Source: Candidatus Desulfovibrio intestinipullorum
GTDB lineage: Bacteria > Desulfobacterota > Desulfovibrionia > Desulfovibrionales > Desulfovibrionaceae
Assembly (NCBI GenBank): GCA_019113165.1
Contig: DXHV01000062.1
Coordinates: forward strand, 1 to 64,000
DNA: 64,000 nucleotides
Direction of reading: 5' to 3'
Notes under the pieces: model-generated
Told to the model about the DNA's origin: nothing
Database searches by the model: none
Seen by the model: the letters and a program-made list of their open reading frames with translations, nothing else
Made by a program: the position numbers and the translations under genes
Part shown: positions 25,632 through 34,794 of the stretch, in pieces
Layout: each line of letters starts with the position of its first letter
Numbering within the stretch: the stretch's first letter is position 1

Positions 25632-27089
25632 TCAGAGCAGGTCGGGATGAAATTCTCCAAGGGCCACGTAGAGCCTTGAGAGCGCCGTGAGATAGTCGCC
25701 CCTGGCCGTGGTCAGCTCCACCTGGGCCGAAAGCAGGTTGGAGGAGGCATCAAGGACATCAAAGTTGGTGCCGACCTGTTCCCTGTACTGGGCCAGGGCT
25801 GCCTCGTAGGCCTCTCTGGCATGGGCCACGTTCTGGCGGGCCACGTCTATGCGCTTGTTTGCCTCGCGCAGGGCCAGGAAGGACTCCTTGACCTCGAAGC
25901 CCGCGTTGAGCAGCAGGTTGCGGGCCTGGCTGCGAGCCTTGGCCACAAGCCAGCCTGCCTGCTGATCGGAAAAGTAGGTTGTGCCCCAGTGGAAGACTTC
26001 CCAGGACAGGGTGGCGCCCACTTCCCAGGTCGTGGAACGACTGGAATTGGATCCGGACCGCCTCATGTCCGGGGTATTGCCGGTGGAGGTGATGTTGTAA
26101 TAGGCCTCGACCTGCGGATAGAAACCGCTGCGGGCAATGAGCCGGTCCTTGATGGCCATTTCCACGGCCTTGTAGCCCACATAGAGATCGGGACGCAGCT
26201 TGTAGGCCACCTCCAGGCACTGATCCAGGGTCCGGTCAAAAGGACGGGTGACAAGGGCGCCCTCGTAGCTCACCGTGTCCGTGCTCGCGTAGCCCAGATA
26301 GGTGTTGAGCTCGGCCCTGGTCGTGTCCCTGGTGTTTTCCTGGGAGATGAGTTCGCGCTGGGCATCACCGAGCTCGACCTGGGCCTGCAGGACATCGAGC
26401 CGCGGACGCAGGCCCACCTCGTGAAAGGCGGCCGTGATGGCCAGCTGATCCTGCAGCCTGGCCACGGATTCCTTCTGGCTGCGCACATTTTCCAGGGTGC
26501 ACAGATAGCTGATGAAGGCCTGCTGCACGCTGCCCGTCATTTCCAGTTCGGACTGGCGCAGGGCCGCCCTGTCGCTTTCGGCCTGCAGGGTCTGTTTCTG
26601 ATAGGTGCCCAGGGTATTGAAGCCGTCAAAGAGGATCTGCGAGACTTCGACACTCCAGGTATAGGTACCCCGCGAGGGCTGTCTGGAGGCAGCCATGGAC
26701 GGATCCCGTGTCTGGCGTGCATAACCGTAGGAATAGCCTGTGCGAAAGCCTGGAAAGAGCTCGCCAAGGGCGGCCTTGCTGCCTTCCCTGGACGCCTTTG
26801 ACTGGGCTTCGACAGCTCCCAGGGAGGGATTGAAGTCCAGGGCATGGCGCACGGCCCGGCCCATGGTAAAGGACCCCGCCGGCGCGGGCGGGACCTGGGC
26901 CTTCTTTCCCTGGACAAAGCGCGAGGGCGCAATGGGCTGTGCGGCCTTGGAGCTCAGGGCCGGACCAAAGCTGTCGGGATCGGCAAAGTCCTCTGCCAGC
27001 GCCTGACCCGGCACAAGAAGCGCCAGGACTGCCAGAGCTGCACTGCAGAGACGGTGATATATGGAAAAATATTCTTTGAGAGTTTGCAT
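25632..27089 (-). CDS. TolC-family outer membrane channel protein
   Basis: The 485-residue precursor has a signal peptide (LCSAALAVLALLVPGQALA, cleaved near AEDFADP). It has the internally repeated helical/beta layout of TolC, including ALDFNPSLGAVEAQ, SYGYARQT, ILFDGFNTLGTYQKQ and ASSNLLSAQVELTTARGDYL. TolC trimers form the outer membrane exit duct of type I secretion and efflux pumps. No inner-membrane transporter or adaptor lies next to it, so its partner is elsewhere. It is divergent from the nfn-like pair. Confidence 0.9.
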   Translation of the reverse strand: MQTLKEYFSIYHRLCSAALAVLALLVPGQALAEDFADPDSFGPALSSKAAQPIAPSRFVQGKKAQVPPAPAGSFTMGRAVRHALDFNPSLGAVEAQSKASREGSKAALGELFPGFRTGYSYGYARQTRDPSMAASRQPSRGTYTWSVEVSQILFDGFNTLGTYQKQTLQAESDRAALRQSELEMTGSVQQAFISYLCTLENVRSQKESVARLQDQLAITAAFHEVGLRPRLDVLQAQVELGDAQRELISQENTRDTTRAELNTYLGYASTDTVSYEGALVTRPFDRTLDQCLEVAYKLRPDLYVGYKAVEMAIKDRLIARSGFYPQVEAYYNITSTGNTPDMRRSGSNSSRSTTWEVGATLSWEVFHWGTTYFSDQQAGWLVAKARSQARNLLLNAGFEVKESFLALREANKRIDVARQNVAHAREAYEAALAQYREQVGTNFDVLDASSNLLSAQVELTTARGDYLTALSRLYVALGEFHPDLL

Positions 27090-27535
27090 GCGGCAGACTA
27101 TACATATTTCCCCATGGCTCGCAACACATGCAGACAGGGGCATCTTTGCACCATTCTAACCGGATAGCCCATGCTGCGTGCCCGCGATGCGGCAGCGGAC
27201 CGCAGGCAGAAGACGCCCCCTGCTCGCCAAAAGCATGGCATTGAAGCCCGTGCCGGCCCCTGTGGCCATGCGGGCCTCACCCCGTGAGCAGGCGGCTTGC
27301 AACCGTGTTCTCCGTGCGACATTTGCAGGAAATTTCGAAAGAGTTCTCGTGAACAAATCTGGAGGTACACGGATGTTTGTCTCCTTTTTCCACGATCTTG
27401 CCATTCTCACCGAAGAACGCTAGAAACTTGGCGATTTTTGCGTTTCCTTCGCATATCATAACAATCCAACTCTCTGATTCCTCAGTATCTTCATTTTTTT
27501 CCTTTCCTGCCTGTGCAGGAAAGTCGGGAGGTTGT
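27090..27535. other. Intergenic region between divergent tolC-like and nfn-like genes
   Basis: No established gene. A 16-codon frame at 27373-27423 (MFVSFFHDLAILTEER) has GGAGG 7 bases before its ATG and could be a leader peptide. Downstream of it the DNA is AT-rich (27424-27515), fitting a promoter or leader for the flavoprotein genes, but I cannot place -35/-10 boxes with confidence. Confidence 0.4.
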
Positions 27536-28375
27536 ATGCCAGTACCCATTGTAGAAAAGGAGAGCCTCATCCCGGGCAAAACAAGCAAGATGGTCCTGCA
27601 CGCACCGGACATTGCCCAGCATGCCCAGCCCGGACACTTTGTCATGCTGCGCATGAGCGAAAACGGCGAGCGCATTCCCCTGACCATTGCAGATACCGAC
27701 AAGGAAAAGGGCCTGATCACCATTGTCTATCTGGTCCTTGGCAAGTCCACGGCCCTGCTGGAAACCCTGCAGCCAGGCGACAGCATCCTTGATGTCTGCG
27801 GTCCCTTGGGCAGGGCAACCCACATAAGCCAGGGCGGAACGGTCATCTGCGTGGGCGGCGGTACCGGCATTGCAGCCATGCACCACATTGCCAAGGGGCA
27901 TCATCTTGCCGGCAACAAGGTTGTCGCCATCATTGGTGCCAGGAGCAAGGATCTGCTGCTCTTTGAAAAGGAACTGGCGAGCTTTGCCGACGAGCTGCTC
28001 GTCTCCACGGACGACGGCAGCTACGGCCACAAGGGTTTTGTGACAGACCTGCTCAGGCAGAAGCTCGACACGGACAAGACCGTTCATGAAGTTGTTGCCG
28101 TGGGGCCTGTGCCCATGATGGCTGCCGTCTCCACCCTGACCCTGCCCTATGGCGTGCACACTACCGTGAGCCTCAACCCCATCATGGTGGACGGCATCGG
28201 CATGTGCGGCGCCTGTCGCGTCACCGTGGGCGGCAAGACCCGCTTTGCCTGCGTGGACGGCCCCGAATTTGACGGCCACCAGGTGGACTTTGCCGAACTG
28301 CGGCTGAGACTTGGCGCCTTCAGGGCACAGGAGCAGGAATCGCTGGAAGCCTACAGGAGCAGCAACAATGGATAA
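27536..28375 (+). CDS. NfnA/SudB-like FAD- and 2Fe-2S-containing NAD(P) reductase subunit
   Basis: From the ATG at 27536 (GGGAGG upstream) the protein has 279 residues. The FAD domain has HAQPGHFVML and RIPLTIAD, and the NAD domain has CVGGGTGIAAMHHIAKG near 105. The 2Fe-2S site has Asp219, Cys224, Cys227 and Cys239 (MVDGIGMCGACRV). An Asp plus three Cys is the ligand set known for NfnA. With the next gene it should form an electron-bifurcating NADH-dependent ferredoxin:NADP+ oxidoreductase, long annotated as sulfide dehydrogenase in sulfate reducers. Confidence 0.87.
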   Translation: MPVPIVEKESLIPGKTSKMVLHAPDIAQHAQPGHFVMLRMSENGERIPLTIADTDKEKGLITIVYLVLGKSTALLETLQPGDSILDVCGPLGRATHISQGGTVICVGGGTGIAAMHHIAKGHHLAGNKVVAIIGARSKDLLLFEKELASFADELLVSTDDGSYGHKGFVTDLLRQKLDTDKTVHEVVAVGPVPMMAAVSTLTLPYGVHTTVSLNPIMVDGIGMCGACRVTVGGKTRFACVDGPEFDGHQVDFAELRLRLGAFRAQEQESLEAYRSSNNG

Positions 28376-29783
28376 GCAGCAAAAGAAGAGCAGGGCCCCT
28401 ATGCCCTGTCAGCCACCGCATGTGCGCAATCACAACTTCGATGAAGTGGCCCTGGGCTACGATGCCGAGACAGCCCGGGAAGAGGCTTCCCGCTGCCTGC
28501 AGTGCAAGAAGCCCCTCTGCGTGTCCGGCTGTCCCGTCAATGTGCCCATTCCCGAATTCATCCATGCCCTGCGCGAGGGCAATCCTGCCGAGGCCTACAG
28601 GCTGCTGAAGACCGCCAATGCCCTGCCTGCCGTCTGCGGCCGTGTCTGTCCACAGGAACATCAGTGCGAAGGCAAGTGCATCCTCGGCCGCAAGGGCGAG
28701 CCCGTGGCCATCGGCCGCCTGGAACGCTTTGTAGCCGATACCCACATTGCCGCCTCCGCCTGCGAGCAGCAGACAGGCACCAGCGCCTGCGCCACGCCCG
28801 TGTCCAATCTGAGCGTGGCCTGCATCGGCTCAGGCCCCGCCTCCCTGTCCTGTGCCGGCTACTGTGCCTCCCAGGGCCTGAAGGTGCACATTTACGAGGC
28901 CCTGCACGAAGCAGGCGGTGTGCTCATCTACGGCATTCCCTCCTTCCGACTGCCCAAGGACGTGGTGCGCAACGAAGTCAATGCCCTGAAGGAACTTGGC
29001 GTCGAGCTCCACCTGGATGCCGTGGGTGGACGCACCTTCCAGATTTCCGAACTTCTGAAGAAGCACGATGCCATCTTCATCGGCGTGGGCGCCGGCCTGC
29101 CCAAGTTCCTGGGCGTGCCCGGCGAAAACATCGTGGGAGTCTTCTCGGCCAACGAATACCTGACCCGCATCAACCTGGGCCGCGCCTATCAGTTCCCGGC
29201 CTATGACACCCCGGCCTACCACGGCAGGATCGTGACCGTCTTCGGCGCCGGCAACGTGGCCATGGACGCCGCTCGCACGGCCCTGCGCATGGGCGCCGAG
29301 GAAGTGCACGTCTGCTACCGCCGTACCCGTGCCGAAATGCCCGCCCGTCACGAGGAAGTGGAGCACGCCGAGGAGGAAGGCGTCATTTTCGACATGCTGG
29401 TCAATCCCGTGGCCTTCCATGCCGACGAGAACCAGCGCCTCAGGAGCGTGACCCTGCAGCGCATGGAGCTTGGCGAACCCGACGACTCCGGCCGCCGTCG
29501 TCCCGTGGCCGTGGAAGGATCGGACTTCGAGATGAAGACCGATCTTGCCATCGTGGCCCTGGGCACACGCTCCAATCCCATTCTCCTGGAAGCCACCGAA
29601 GAGCTGGAAAAGACCAAATGGGGCTATATCAAGGTCAATGAAGAGACCGGCGAGACCTCCATTCCCAATGTCTTTGCCGGCGGCGACATCGTGACCGGTG
29701 CAGCCACCGTCATCCTTGCTGCCGGTGCCGGACGCAAGGCCGGCATCTCCATCTGCGAACGCCTCCTGAACTCCGCAAAGTAG
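28368..29783 (+). CDS. NfnB/SudA-like flavoprotein (glutamate synthase small-subunit homologue)
   Basis: The 471-residue protein overlaps the previous gene by 8 bases. It has two N-terminal Cys clusters for 4Fe-4S centres (CLQCKKPLCVSGCP near 39 and CGRVCPQEHQCEGKC near 90). Two Rossmann sites follow: CIGSGPASLSCAGY near 156 for FAD and VFGAGNVAMDAARTAL near 290 for NADP, and the C-terminal FAGGDIVTGAATVILA. This is the GltD-like large subunit of NfnAB. There is no glutamate synthase large subunit nearby, which supports the Nfn role over GltBD. Confidence 0.88.
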   Translation: MDKQQKKSRAPMPCQPPHVRNHNFDEVALGYDAETAREEASRCLQCKKPLCVSGCPVNVPIPEFIHALREGNPAEAYRLLKTANALPAVCGRVCPQEHQCEGKCILGRKGEPVAIGRLERFVADTHIAASACEQQTGTSACATPVSNLSVACIGSGPASLSCAGYCASQGLKVHIYEALHEAGGVLIYGIPSFRLPKDVVRNEVNALKELGVELHLDAVGGRTFQISELLKKHDAIFIGVGAGLPKFLGVPGENIVGVFSANEYLTRINLGRAYQFPAYDTPAYHGRIVTVFGAGNVAMDAARTALRMGAEEVHVCYRRTRAEMPARHEEVEHAEEEGVIFDMLVNPVAFHADENQRLRSVTLQRMELGEPDDSGRRRPVAVEGSDFEMKTDLAIVALGTRSNPILLEATEELEKTKWGYIKVNEETGETSIPNVFAGGDIVTGAATVILAAGAGRKAGISICERLLNSAK

Positions 29784-29920
29784 TTCCGACAGCCAGAGGC
29801 ACACGCTTCCTCATTTCCTTGCCGGGCCCCATGTCCCAGGGACAGACGGGGCCCGGCCCCTTCCTGCCCTTCTTTCTCGTCTTTCTTTCCTGTCTTTCCA
29901 CACAGACCAGGGGCTTTTTC

Positions 29921-30742
29921 ATGATTTCCATCGATCTGCACAGCCATACTGCCTACTCCCATGCCAGGGACAATGTCGCCGACATGTATGCCGCTGCCGT
30001 GGACAAGGGACTGACCATCTTCGGCTTCTCGGAACACAGCCCGAGACCGGAACAGTACAACTATCCCACCGAATACAGGGATCGCCTCAACGCCCATCTT
30101 CTGGACTATGTGCACGAGGTGACCGAGCTGAAGAACAATCCCGGTCCCTGCCGCGTGCTCTTCGGCATGGAAGTGGACTGGTTCGAGGCCGACCAGGACT
30201 TTGTGGTCAGGGCCTGCCATCAGTTCCCCTTCGACTATCTGCTGGGCAGCACCCACTTCCTCGGCACCTGGGGCTATGACGGCGGATCCGGTCCCTGGGA
30301 GGCCATGGACGAGCAGGCCCGCTTTGCCACCTACGAGGCCTACTTCAGGACCTGGACAAAAATGCTTGCCTCGGGGCTGTTCAACATTGCCTCCCACCCG
30401 GATCTCATCAAGATCTTTACCCGCGACTCCTTCCACAGCTGGATCATCCGCGACGAGAACCAGCGCCTGGTGCGCCAGGCCCTCACGGTGCTGAAGGAGC
30501 AGGGCATGGCCATGGAAGTGTCCTCGGCCGGCCTGCGCAAGCCCTGCCGGGAAATCTATCCCTGCCCCATGATCATGCACCTTGCTGCCGAGGTGGGCGT
30601 GCCGATCAGCTTTGCCTCCGATGCCCACAGCACGGACGACGTGGCCTACGGCTTCCCCACCCTGGCAAGCTATGCGCGATCCTTCGGCTTCACCCATTCC
30701 ACCTATTTTGCAGGCGGACAGGCCTTCAGCGTGCCCTTCTAG
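29921..30742 (+). CDS. PHP-domain phosphatase (histidinol-phosphatase-like, HisK type)
   Basis: The 273-residue protein has DLHSHTAYSHA near residue 5 with the first PHP metal ligands, FSEHSPRP near 36, FGMEVDWF, LLGSTHFL, ASHPDLIKIF near 157 and the C-terminal SFASDAHSTDDVAYG. All metal-ligand motifs of the HisK/PHP family are present. It may make histidinol from histidinol phosphate, but no other his genes are here, so another phosphoester substrate is possible. It lies between the flavoprotein pair and the ABC protein on the same strand. Confidence 0.85.
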   Translation: MISIDLHSHTAYSHARDNVADMYAAAVDKGLTIFGFSEHSPRPEQYNYPTEYRDRLNAHLLDYVHEVTELKNNPGPCRVLFGMEVDWFEADQDFVVRACHQFPFDYLLGSTHFLGTWGYDGGSGPWEAMDEQARFATYEAYFRTWTKMLASGLFNIASHPDLIKIFTRDSFHSWIIRDENQRLVRQALTVLKEQGMAMEVSSAGLRKPCREIYPCPMIMHLAAEVGVPISFASDAHSTDDVAYGFPTLASYARSFGFTHSTYFAGGQAFSVPF

Positions 30743-30767
30743 CCTGCTTCTTCGCGGATACCTCCCC

Positions 30768-32225
30768 ATGTCTTCTTCCACACTTCTCTGCCGTCTGAAC
30801 CATGCGGAACTCTTTCTGCCCGGCGACATGCAGCGCAGACTCATTCTCAAGGATCTGTGCTGGGACATCCATCAGGGCGCCCATACGGTGCTCATAGGCA
30901 AAAACGGCGCCGGCAAGACCACTTTGCTGCGTCTTCTGCACGGCGAGGCCTGGTGTACCGCAGGATCGGTCACCTGGTTTGACGGCAGGGAACATTCCTC
31001 CTCCCGCATTACCGGGCTTGCTGTCACCTCCCTGGTTTCTCCGGCCATGCAGGAAAACTTCCAGCGCCATGCCTGGGACATCAGCGGCCGCGAACTCATG
31101 CTGAGCGGCTTTGACGGTACACCCATGCTCTACAGCGAGGCCGAGCCCGCCCGCATCAAAATGGTGGAAGCCATGGCCGAGGAGCTTGATGCCACAAGCC
31201 TTCTGAACCGCAACATCCGCGAACTCTCCCAGGGCCAGCTGAGGCTCCTGCTCCTGGGCAGGGCCATGGTGCGCAAGCCCCTGCTGCTCCTTCTGGACGA
31301 ATGCACGGACGGTCTGGATGCGCGGCACAGGGCCTGCTTTGCCAGCGCCCTCAAGAGGCTCTCGACACAAAGCACCATTATCGTTACCACCCACCGGGAA
31401 TCCATGCTGCCGGACTGGATAGAACACAAGCGCTACGTCGTGGAGGGCCGGCTTGTGGACACGCCCGTCCCCCTGGACGACGACATGGAAGAGAGCCCCC
31501 GCGAGACACCGGGGATCTCCGACCCCGTGCGCGTGCAGTCCGAGCCTGTCCCCCTGGTCGAGGTGGAAAATGCCTCGGTCTACCTGCACGGCAAGAAGGT
31601 TCTGCACGACATCAACTGGCGCATCTATCCCGGGGAAAACTGGCATCTGGCAGGGGCCAACGGATCCGGCAAGTCCACCTTTCTGCGCATGCTTGCCGGC
31701 GACGAACAGGTGGCCTGGCCTGGCACCATCACCTTTTCCCTGCCCGAAAAGGACAGGGACATTCCCTTTGTCACCCTGCGCCGCAGAATTCGCCTGGTGT
31801 CCGACTTTGCCCAGGCCCTCTACGAATACGACGTCACCTGTCTGGAACTTGTGCTCTCGGGCTTTGAAAATACCGTGGGCATCTACCGCACTTTCACGGC
31901 CGAAGAGCAGGCCTGTGCCCTGCAGCAGCTTGAACGGGTGGGCCTTGCCGATCTCGCCCAGGCCTCCATACGCCGGATTTCCACGGGTCAGCTGCGCAAG
32001 GCCTTTCTGGCCAGGGCCCTGCTGGGCTTTCCCACGGTCCTTCTGCTGGACGAGGCCTGCACGGGACTGGATGCCCGGGGCCGGTACGAATACCTGGAGG
32101 TACTGGACCGACTTGCCGACGAAGGCCTCTCCTACGTCTTTGTCTCCCACTATCAGGAAGACATTCCCACGAGTGTCAACCGCAGGGCCCGCATGCGCGA
32201 CGGCACCCTGGAAGTCCTGAACTGA
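30768..32225 (+). CDS. Tandem ABC ATP-binding protein, ModF-like
   Basis: The 485-residue protein has two ATP-binding cassettes. The first has Walker A GKNGAGKTT near 43, signature LSQGQLRLLLLGRAM near 152 and Walker B LLLLDECTDGLD near 172. The second has Walker A GANGSGKST near 299, signature ISTGQLRKAFLARAL and Walker B VLLLDEACTGLD. There are no membrane segments. The layout and spacing resemble ModF (PhrA), not ABC-F translation factors, since the long interdomain linker of ABC-F is missing. The substrate or process is unclear. It starts 25 bases after the PHP gene, so probably the same transcript. Confidence 0.82.
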   Translation: MSSSTLLCRLNHAELFLPGDMQRRLILKDLCWDIHQGAHTVLIGKNGAGKTTLLRLLHGEAWCTAGSVTWFDGREHSSSRITGLAVTSLVSPAMQENFQRHAWDISGRELMLSGFDGTPMLYSEAEPARIKMVEAMAEELDATSLLNRNIRELSQGQLRLLLLGRAMVRKPLLLLLDECTDGLDARHRACFASALKRLSTQSTIIVTTHRESMLPDWIEHKRYVVEGRLVDTPVPLDDDMEESPRETPGISDPVRVQSEPVPLVEVENASVYLHGKKVLHDINWRIYPGENWHLAGANGSGKSTFLRMLAGDEQVAWPGTITFSLPEKDRDIPFVTLRRRIRLVSDFAQALYEYDVTCLELVLSGFENTVGIYRTFTAEEQACALQQLERVGLADLAQASIRRISTGQLRKAFLARALLGFPTVLLLDEACTGLDARGRYEYLEVLDRLADEGLSYVFVSHYQEDIPTSVNRRARMRDGTLEVLN

Positions 32226-32250
32226 TCACGGCACAAAACTGCTTGCCGAC

Positions 32251-32289
32251 ACGAAAAGCCCCCTGGCAGAAACAGGGGGCTTTTCGTGT
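32251..32289. terminator. Bidirectional terminator between convergent genes
   Basis: ACGAAAAGCCCCCTG pairs with CAGGGGGCTTTTCGT around a short loop (GCAGAAA). It ends the ABC gene on the plus strand and the DapF-like gene on the minus strand. Confidence 0.85.
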
Positions 32290-32331
32290 CTTGTGCTGTC
32301 CTGCAGCCGACTCTCGTCAGCAGGGGCGCGC

Positions 32332-33159
32332 CTAGGCGTACCAGGTGCCTTCGCTGACCAGGCGCACGGGGCCTGTGATGCGGATACGCATTCTCGGGCC
32401 ATTGCTGATCTTGGAGAAGTAGAGATTGACCTTGAGCCGTTCGCCGCTCGGCTGCTGCACTATCTGCTCCATGTTCTCTCTATAGTACCAGCGTGCCAGG
32501 GCCACGGCCACGGAGGCCGAGCCGCAAGCCTGCTCCTCGTAGAGCGTGTCCAGGGCCTTGACGTAGATGACGGGACGGATGTGCCAGATCTTGTCCACCT
32601 TGCGGCACCAGACAACGCCGCAGGCCGGCTCCTCGTCCATGTTGCGCTCGCGAATCAGCTCCATGGCCCGGGCCTTGATGTCCGTGCAGGTGTCCTCGAC
32701 CCTGCCGGCCAGGGCTTCGTCAATGACCTGCATGCGGATGCCGGGTATGCGGAGGATGAGGCCGTTCCTGCCAAGGTTTTCAACGCCGCAGAAACGCTGC
32801 TTCATGGTCAGCAGGACATTCCATTCCGGTCCCTCGCCGCCCTTCACCGTCAGCTCCACGGGCCTGAACCAGCCGGAGACGTTCACGGTAAACTTCTGCT
32901 TTTCCTCGCGGACGCCCTGCTGGTAGGCCTTGTGGGCCAGGTAGGCGCCGAAGGATCGGGTGGCATTGACGCAGAGCTCGCCGCCGGCCATGCGCATGGT
33001 CAGATCCTTGGCGCTGACGAAAGCCGTCTGCTCGGCACAGAGCTCGCGCTGCGACTGTGCCCTGACGATCTTTGCAGAGGAAATGTCTGTACCCTTTTCA
33101 AAGAAGAGTGTGGTATTGCCGCAGGCATCCCACTTTGTATATGTATAGGCTTGTAACAT
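32332..33159 (-). CDS. DapF-fold amino-acid racemase/epimerase-like protein
   Basis: The 275-residue protein starts MLQAYTYTKWDACGN with GAG upstream; the open frame before it is not similar to anything. It keeps both catalytic cysteines of the cofactor-independent diaminopimelate-epimerase fold: Cys63 in GGELCVNATRS and Cys212 in EQACGSASVA, plus ITGPVRLVSEG at the C-terminus. The sites deviate from true DapF (CGNGARC, ECGTGA). It is therefore more like racemases of this fold such as the histidine racemase CntK of staphylopine synthesis. No nicotianamine-synthase-like or opine-dehydrogenase gene is adjacent. The substrate is not known. Confidence 0.7.
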   Translation of the reverse strand: MLQAYTYTKWDACGNTTLFFEKGTDISSAKIVRAQSQRELCAEQTAFVSAKDLTMRMAGGELCVNATRSFGAYLAHKAYQQGVREEKQKFTVNVSGWFRPVELTVKGGEGPEWNVLLTMKQRFCGVENLGRNGLILRIPGIRMQVIDEALAGRVEDTCTDIKARAMELIRERNMDEEPACGVVWCRKVDKIWHIRPVIYVKALDTLYEEQACGSASVAVALARWYYRENMEQIVQQPSGERLKVNLYFSKISNGPRMRIRITGPVRLVSEGTWYA

Positions 33160-33578
33160 GATTTTCTCACACTGGAAAAAAGGGACAACCGAACGGCTGC
33201 CAGGGGCCGTCCGGCACGACATGTGCCCGGTGTGTCTTCGCTGCTTCGGGCTGCAAAAGACAGTACTCTCCCACCGTTACAGCCCTGTTTCAACCCGAAA
33301 AGAAAGACGCGTGGCCGGGCGCACACATTGAAAAAGAAATTCAATGCGTTATATAACAAAAAGCTGTCGCGGGCAAGAAAAGAAAATGTTTGCTTGCGAT
33401 TTGCTCAAAAACACTATACTTTCTGACTGAAAACCGCGTGTGGCAAGGCCGTTGTGGCAACAGTCCCGGAGCTCTCGCCAGTTCCTGAGGATTGCTCCTT
33501 CTTCTAACGGGTGGTACGCGGTTATCGGTCTCATGGCGTGATTTCCGCGCATCTTTATTTGACTGGAGGCTTTGTTCC
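33160..33578. other. Intergenic region with candidate promoter and long structured leader of the VWA-OmpA gene
   Basis: The region is AT-rich around 33325-33425, where the promoter at 33394-33420 lies. The implied leader of about 150 bases holds an 8-bp inverted repeat AACCGCGT (33432-33439) / ACGCGGTT (33516-33523). The left part must also hold the promoter of the divergent DapF-like gene, which I cannot place. Confidence 0.5.
33394..33420 (+). promoter_or_regulatory. Candidate promoter of the VWA-OmpA gene
   Basis: TATACT (33415-33420) is a strong -10 box. TTGCGA (33394-33399) lies 15 bases upstream, with CTTGCG one base earlier giving a 16-base spacer. It is followed by a leader of about 150 bases. 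Confidence 0.45.
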
Positions 33579-34580
33579 ATGAAAACTCTGCGTTTCCTGC
33601 TCCTTGCAGCTGTACTTGTCCTCAGCTACACGGTGTCTGCCGCTGCTGCTCCTGTGGACTGCACCAAGAAAATCGAAAGCTTCGACTTCGTCGTGGACTA
33701 TTCCGGCTCCATGATGATGAAGAATGCGAAACTGAAGAAGGCCAAAATTCAGGTGGCCAAGGACGTGATGCACCGCATCAACGACGCCATCCCCAATCAG
33801 ACCTTCAACGGCGGCCTGCACACCATCTCCCCCAACGGCACCCTGTACGCCCAGGGTCCCTGGGATCGTGTCAGCATGCACAAGGCCATCGACAAGCTGA
33901 AGAGCGGCTTCTCCGTCTTCGGTCGCATGACCTACATGGGCGACAGCCTGAACAAGTACGAATCCTTCCTGAGCAGCATGCAGCGTGACGCCGCTCTCAT
34001 CCTGTTCAGCGATGGTGCCAACAACCAGGGCGTCGACTTTGTTGAGACTGCTCGCCAGATCTACGCTTCCCAGCGCAACCTGACCATCCACGTGGTCTCC
34101 TTCGCCGACACCCCCGAGGGTGAAGCCAACCTGAAGGCCATCGCCGCCATGAATCCCCAGGCTCAGTACGTGAGAGCCGAAGATCTGGCCACCGACGATG
34201 CCGCTCTGGAAAGCTTTGTCATTGCCGTGTACTGCGGCAAGACCGAGACCGTCATCGTTCTGCGCGGTGTGAACTTTGCCTTCGATTCCTACCAGCTTGA
34301 CGCCAAGGCCCAGGGCATCCTGGACGAAGCTGCCGAGCTCATCAAGCAGAATCCCGGCAAGAATGTCGTCCTCACCGGCTGGACCGACTCCAAGGGCTCC
34401 AATGCCTACAACGCCAGACTGTCCCAGAACCGCGCCAACAGCGTGAAGGCCTACCTGGCCGAACAGGGTGTTCCCGGCAGCCGCATCAAGGCTCTGGGCA
34501 AGGGCAAGTCCTTCAAGTACGACAACAGCACCGAAGAAGGTCGCTACATGAACCGTCGTACCGAAATCAGCTTCGACTAG
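33579..34580 (+). CDS. Exported VWA + OmpA-like peptidoglycan-binding protein
   Basis: The 333-residue precursor has a signal peptide (LRFLLLAAVLVLSYTVSAAAA, cleaved near APVDC). A VWA domain follows with MIDAS DYSGS near residue 41, TYMGDS and LFSDGANNQG. The C-terminal OmpA domain has VNFAFDSYQLDAKAQGIL and the peptidoglycan-binding GWTDSKGSNAYNARLSQNRANSVKAYL region (split here by name only), ending in MNRRTEISFD. It probably anchors to peptidoglycan and binds a partner through the metal-dependent VWA face. Codon use looks biased towards a highly expressed gene. Confidence 0.88.
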   Translation: MKTLRFLLLAAVLVLSYTVSAAAAPVDCTKKIESFDFVVDYSGSMMMKNAKLKKAKIQVAKDVMHRINDAIPNQTFNGGLHTISPNGTLYAQGPWDRVSMHKAIDKLKSGFSVFGRMTYMGDSLNKYESFLSSMQRDAALILFSDGANNQGVDFVETARQIYASQRNLTIHVVSFADTPEGEANLKAIAAMNPQAQYVRAEDLATDDAALESFVIAVYCGKTETVIVLRGVNFAFDSYQLDAKAQGILDEAAELIKQNPGKNVVLTGWTDSKGSNAYNARLSQNRANSVKAYLAEQGVPGSRIKALGKGKSFKYDNSTEEGRYMNRRTEISFD

Positions 34581-34650
34581 TCCCGGCCGAGACAAGACCG
34601 CAGACTGGCTGGCCTGATTTGCAAGCCTGAATCAAGAAAACCGACTGGAA

Positions 34651-34694
34651 AGACCCCGGCAGCAGAAACGTCTTCGGCTGCCGGGGTCTGTTCC
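34651..34694 (+). terminator. Terminator after VWA-OmpA gene
   Basis: GACCCCGGCAGC pairs with GCTGCCGGGGTC around AGAAACGTCTTCG, followed by the moderately T-rich TGTTCCTCTT. It lies 70 bases past the stop. Confidence 0.7.
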
Positions 34695-34794
34695 TCTTGC
34701 ACCCCTTTCCCGCAGCTGCCCCCTTTTGACAGACCGTGTGCAGAAGGCGGACAGCTGCCCCCAAGCCATTTTTTGTTCACGAGGTATCTCGACA

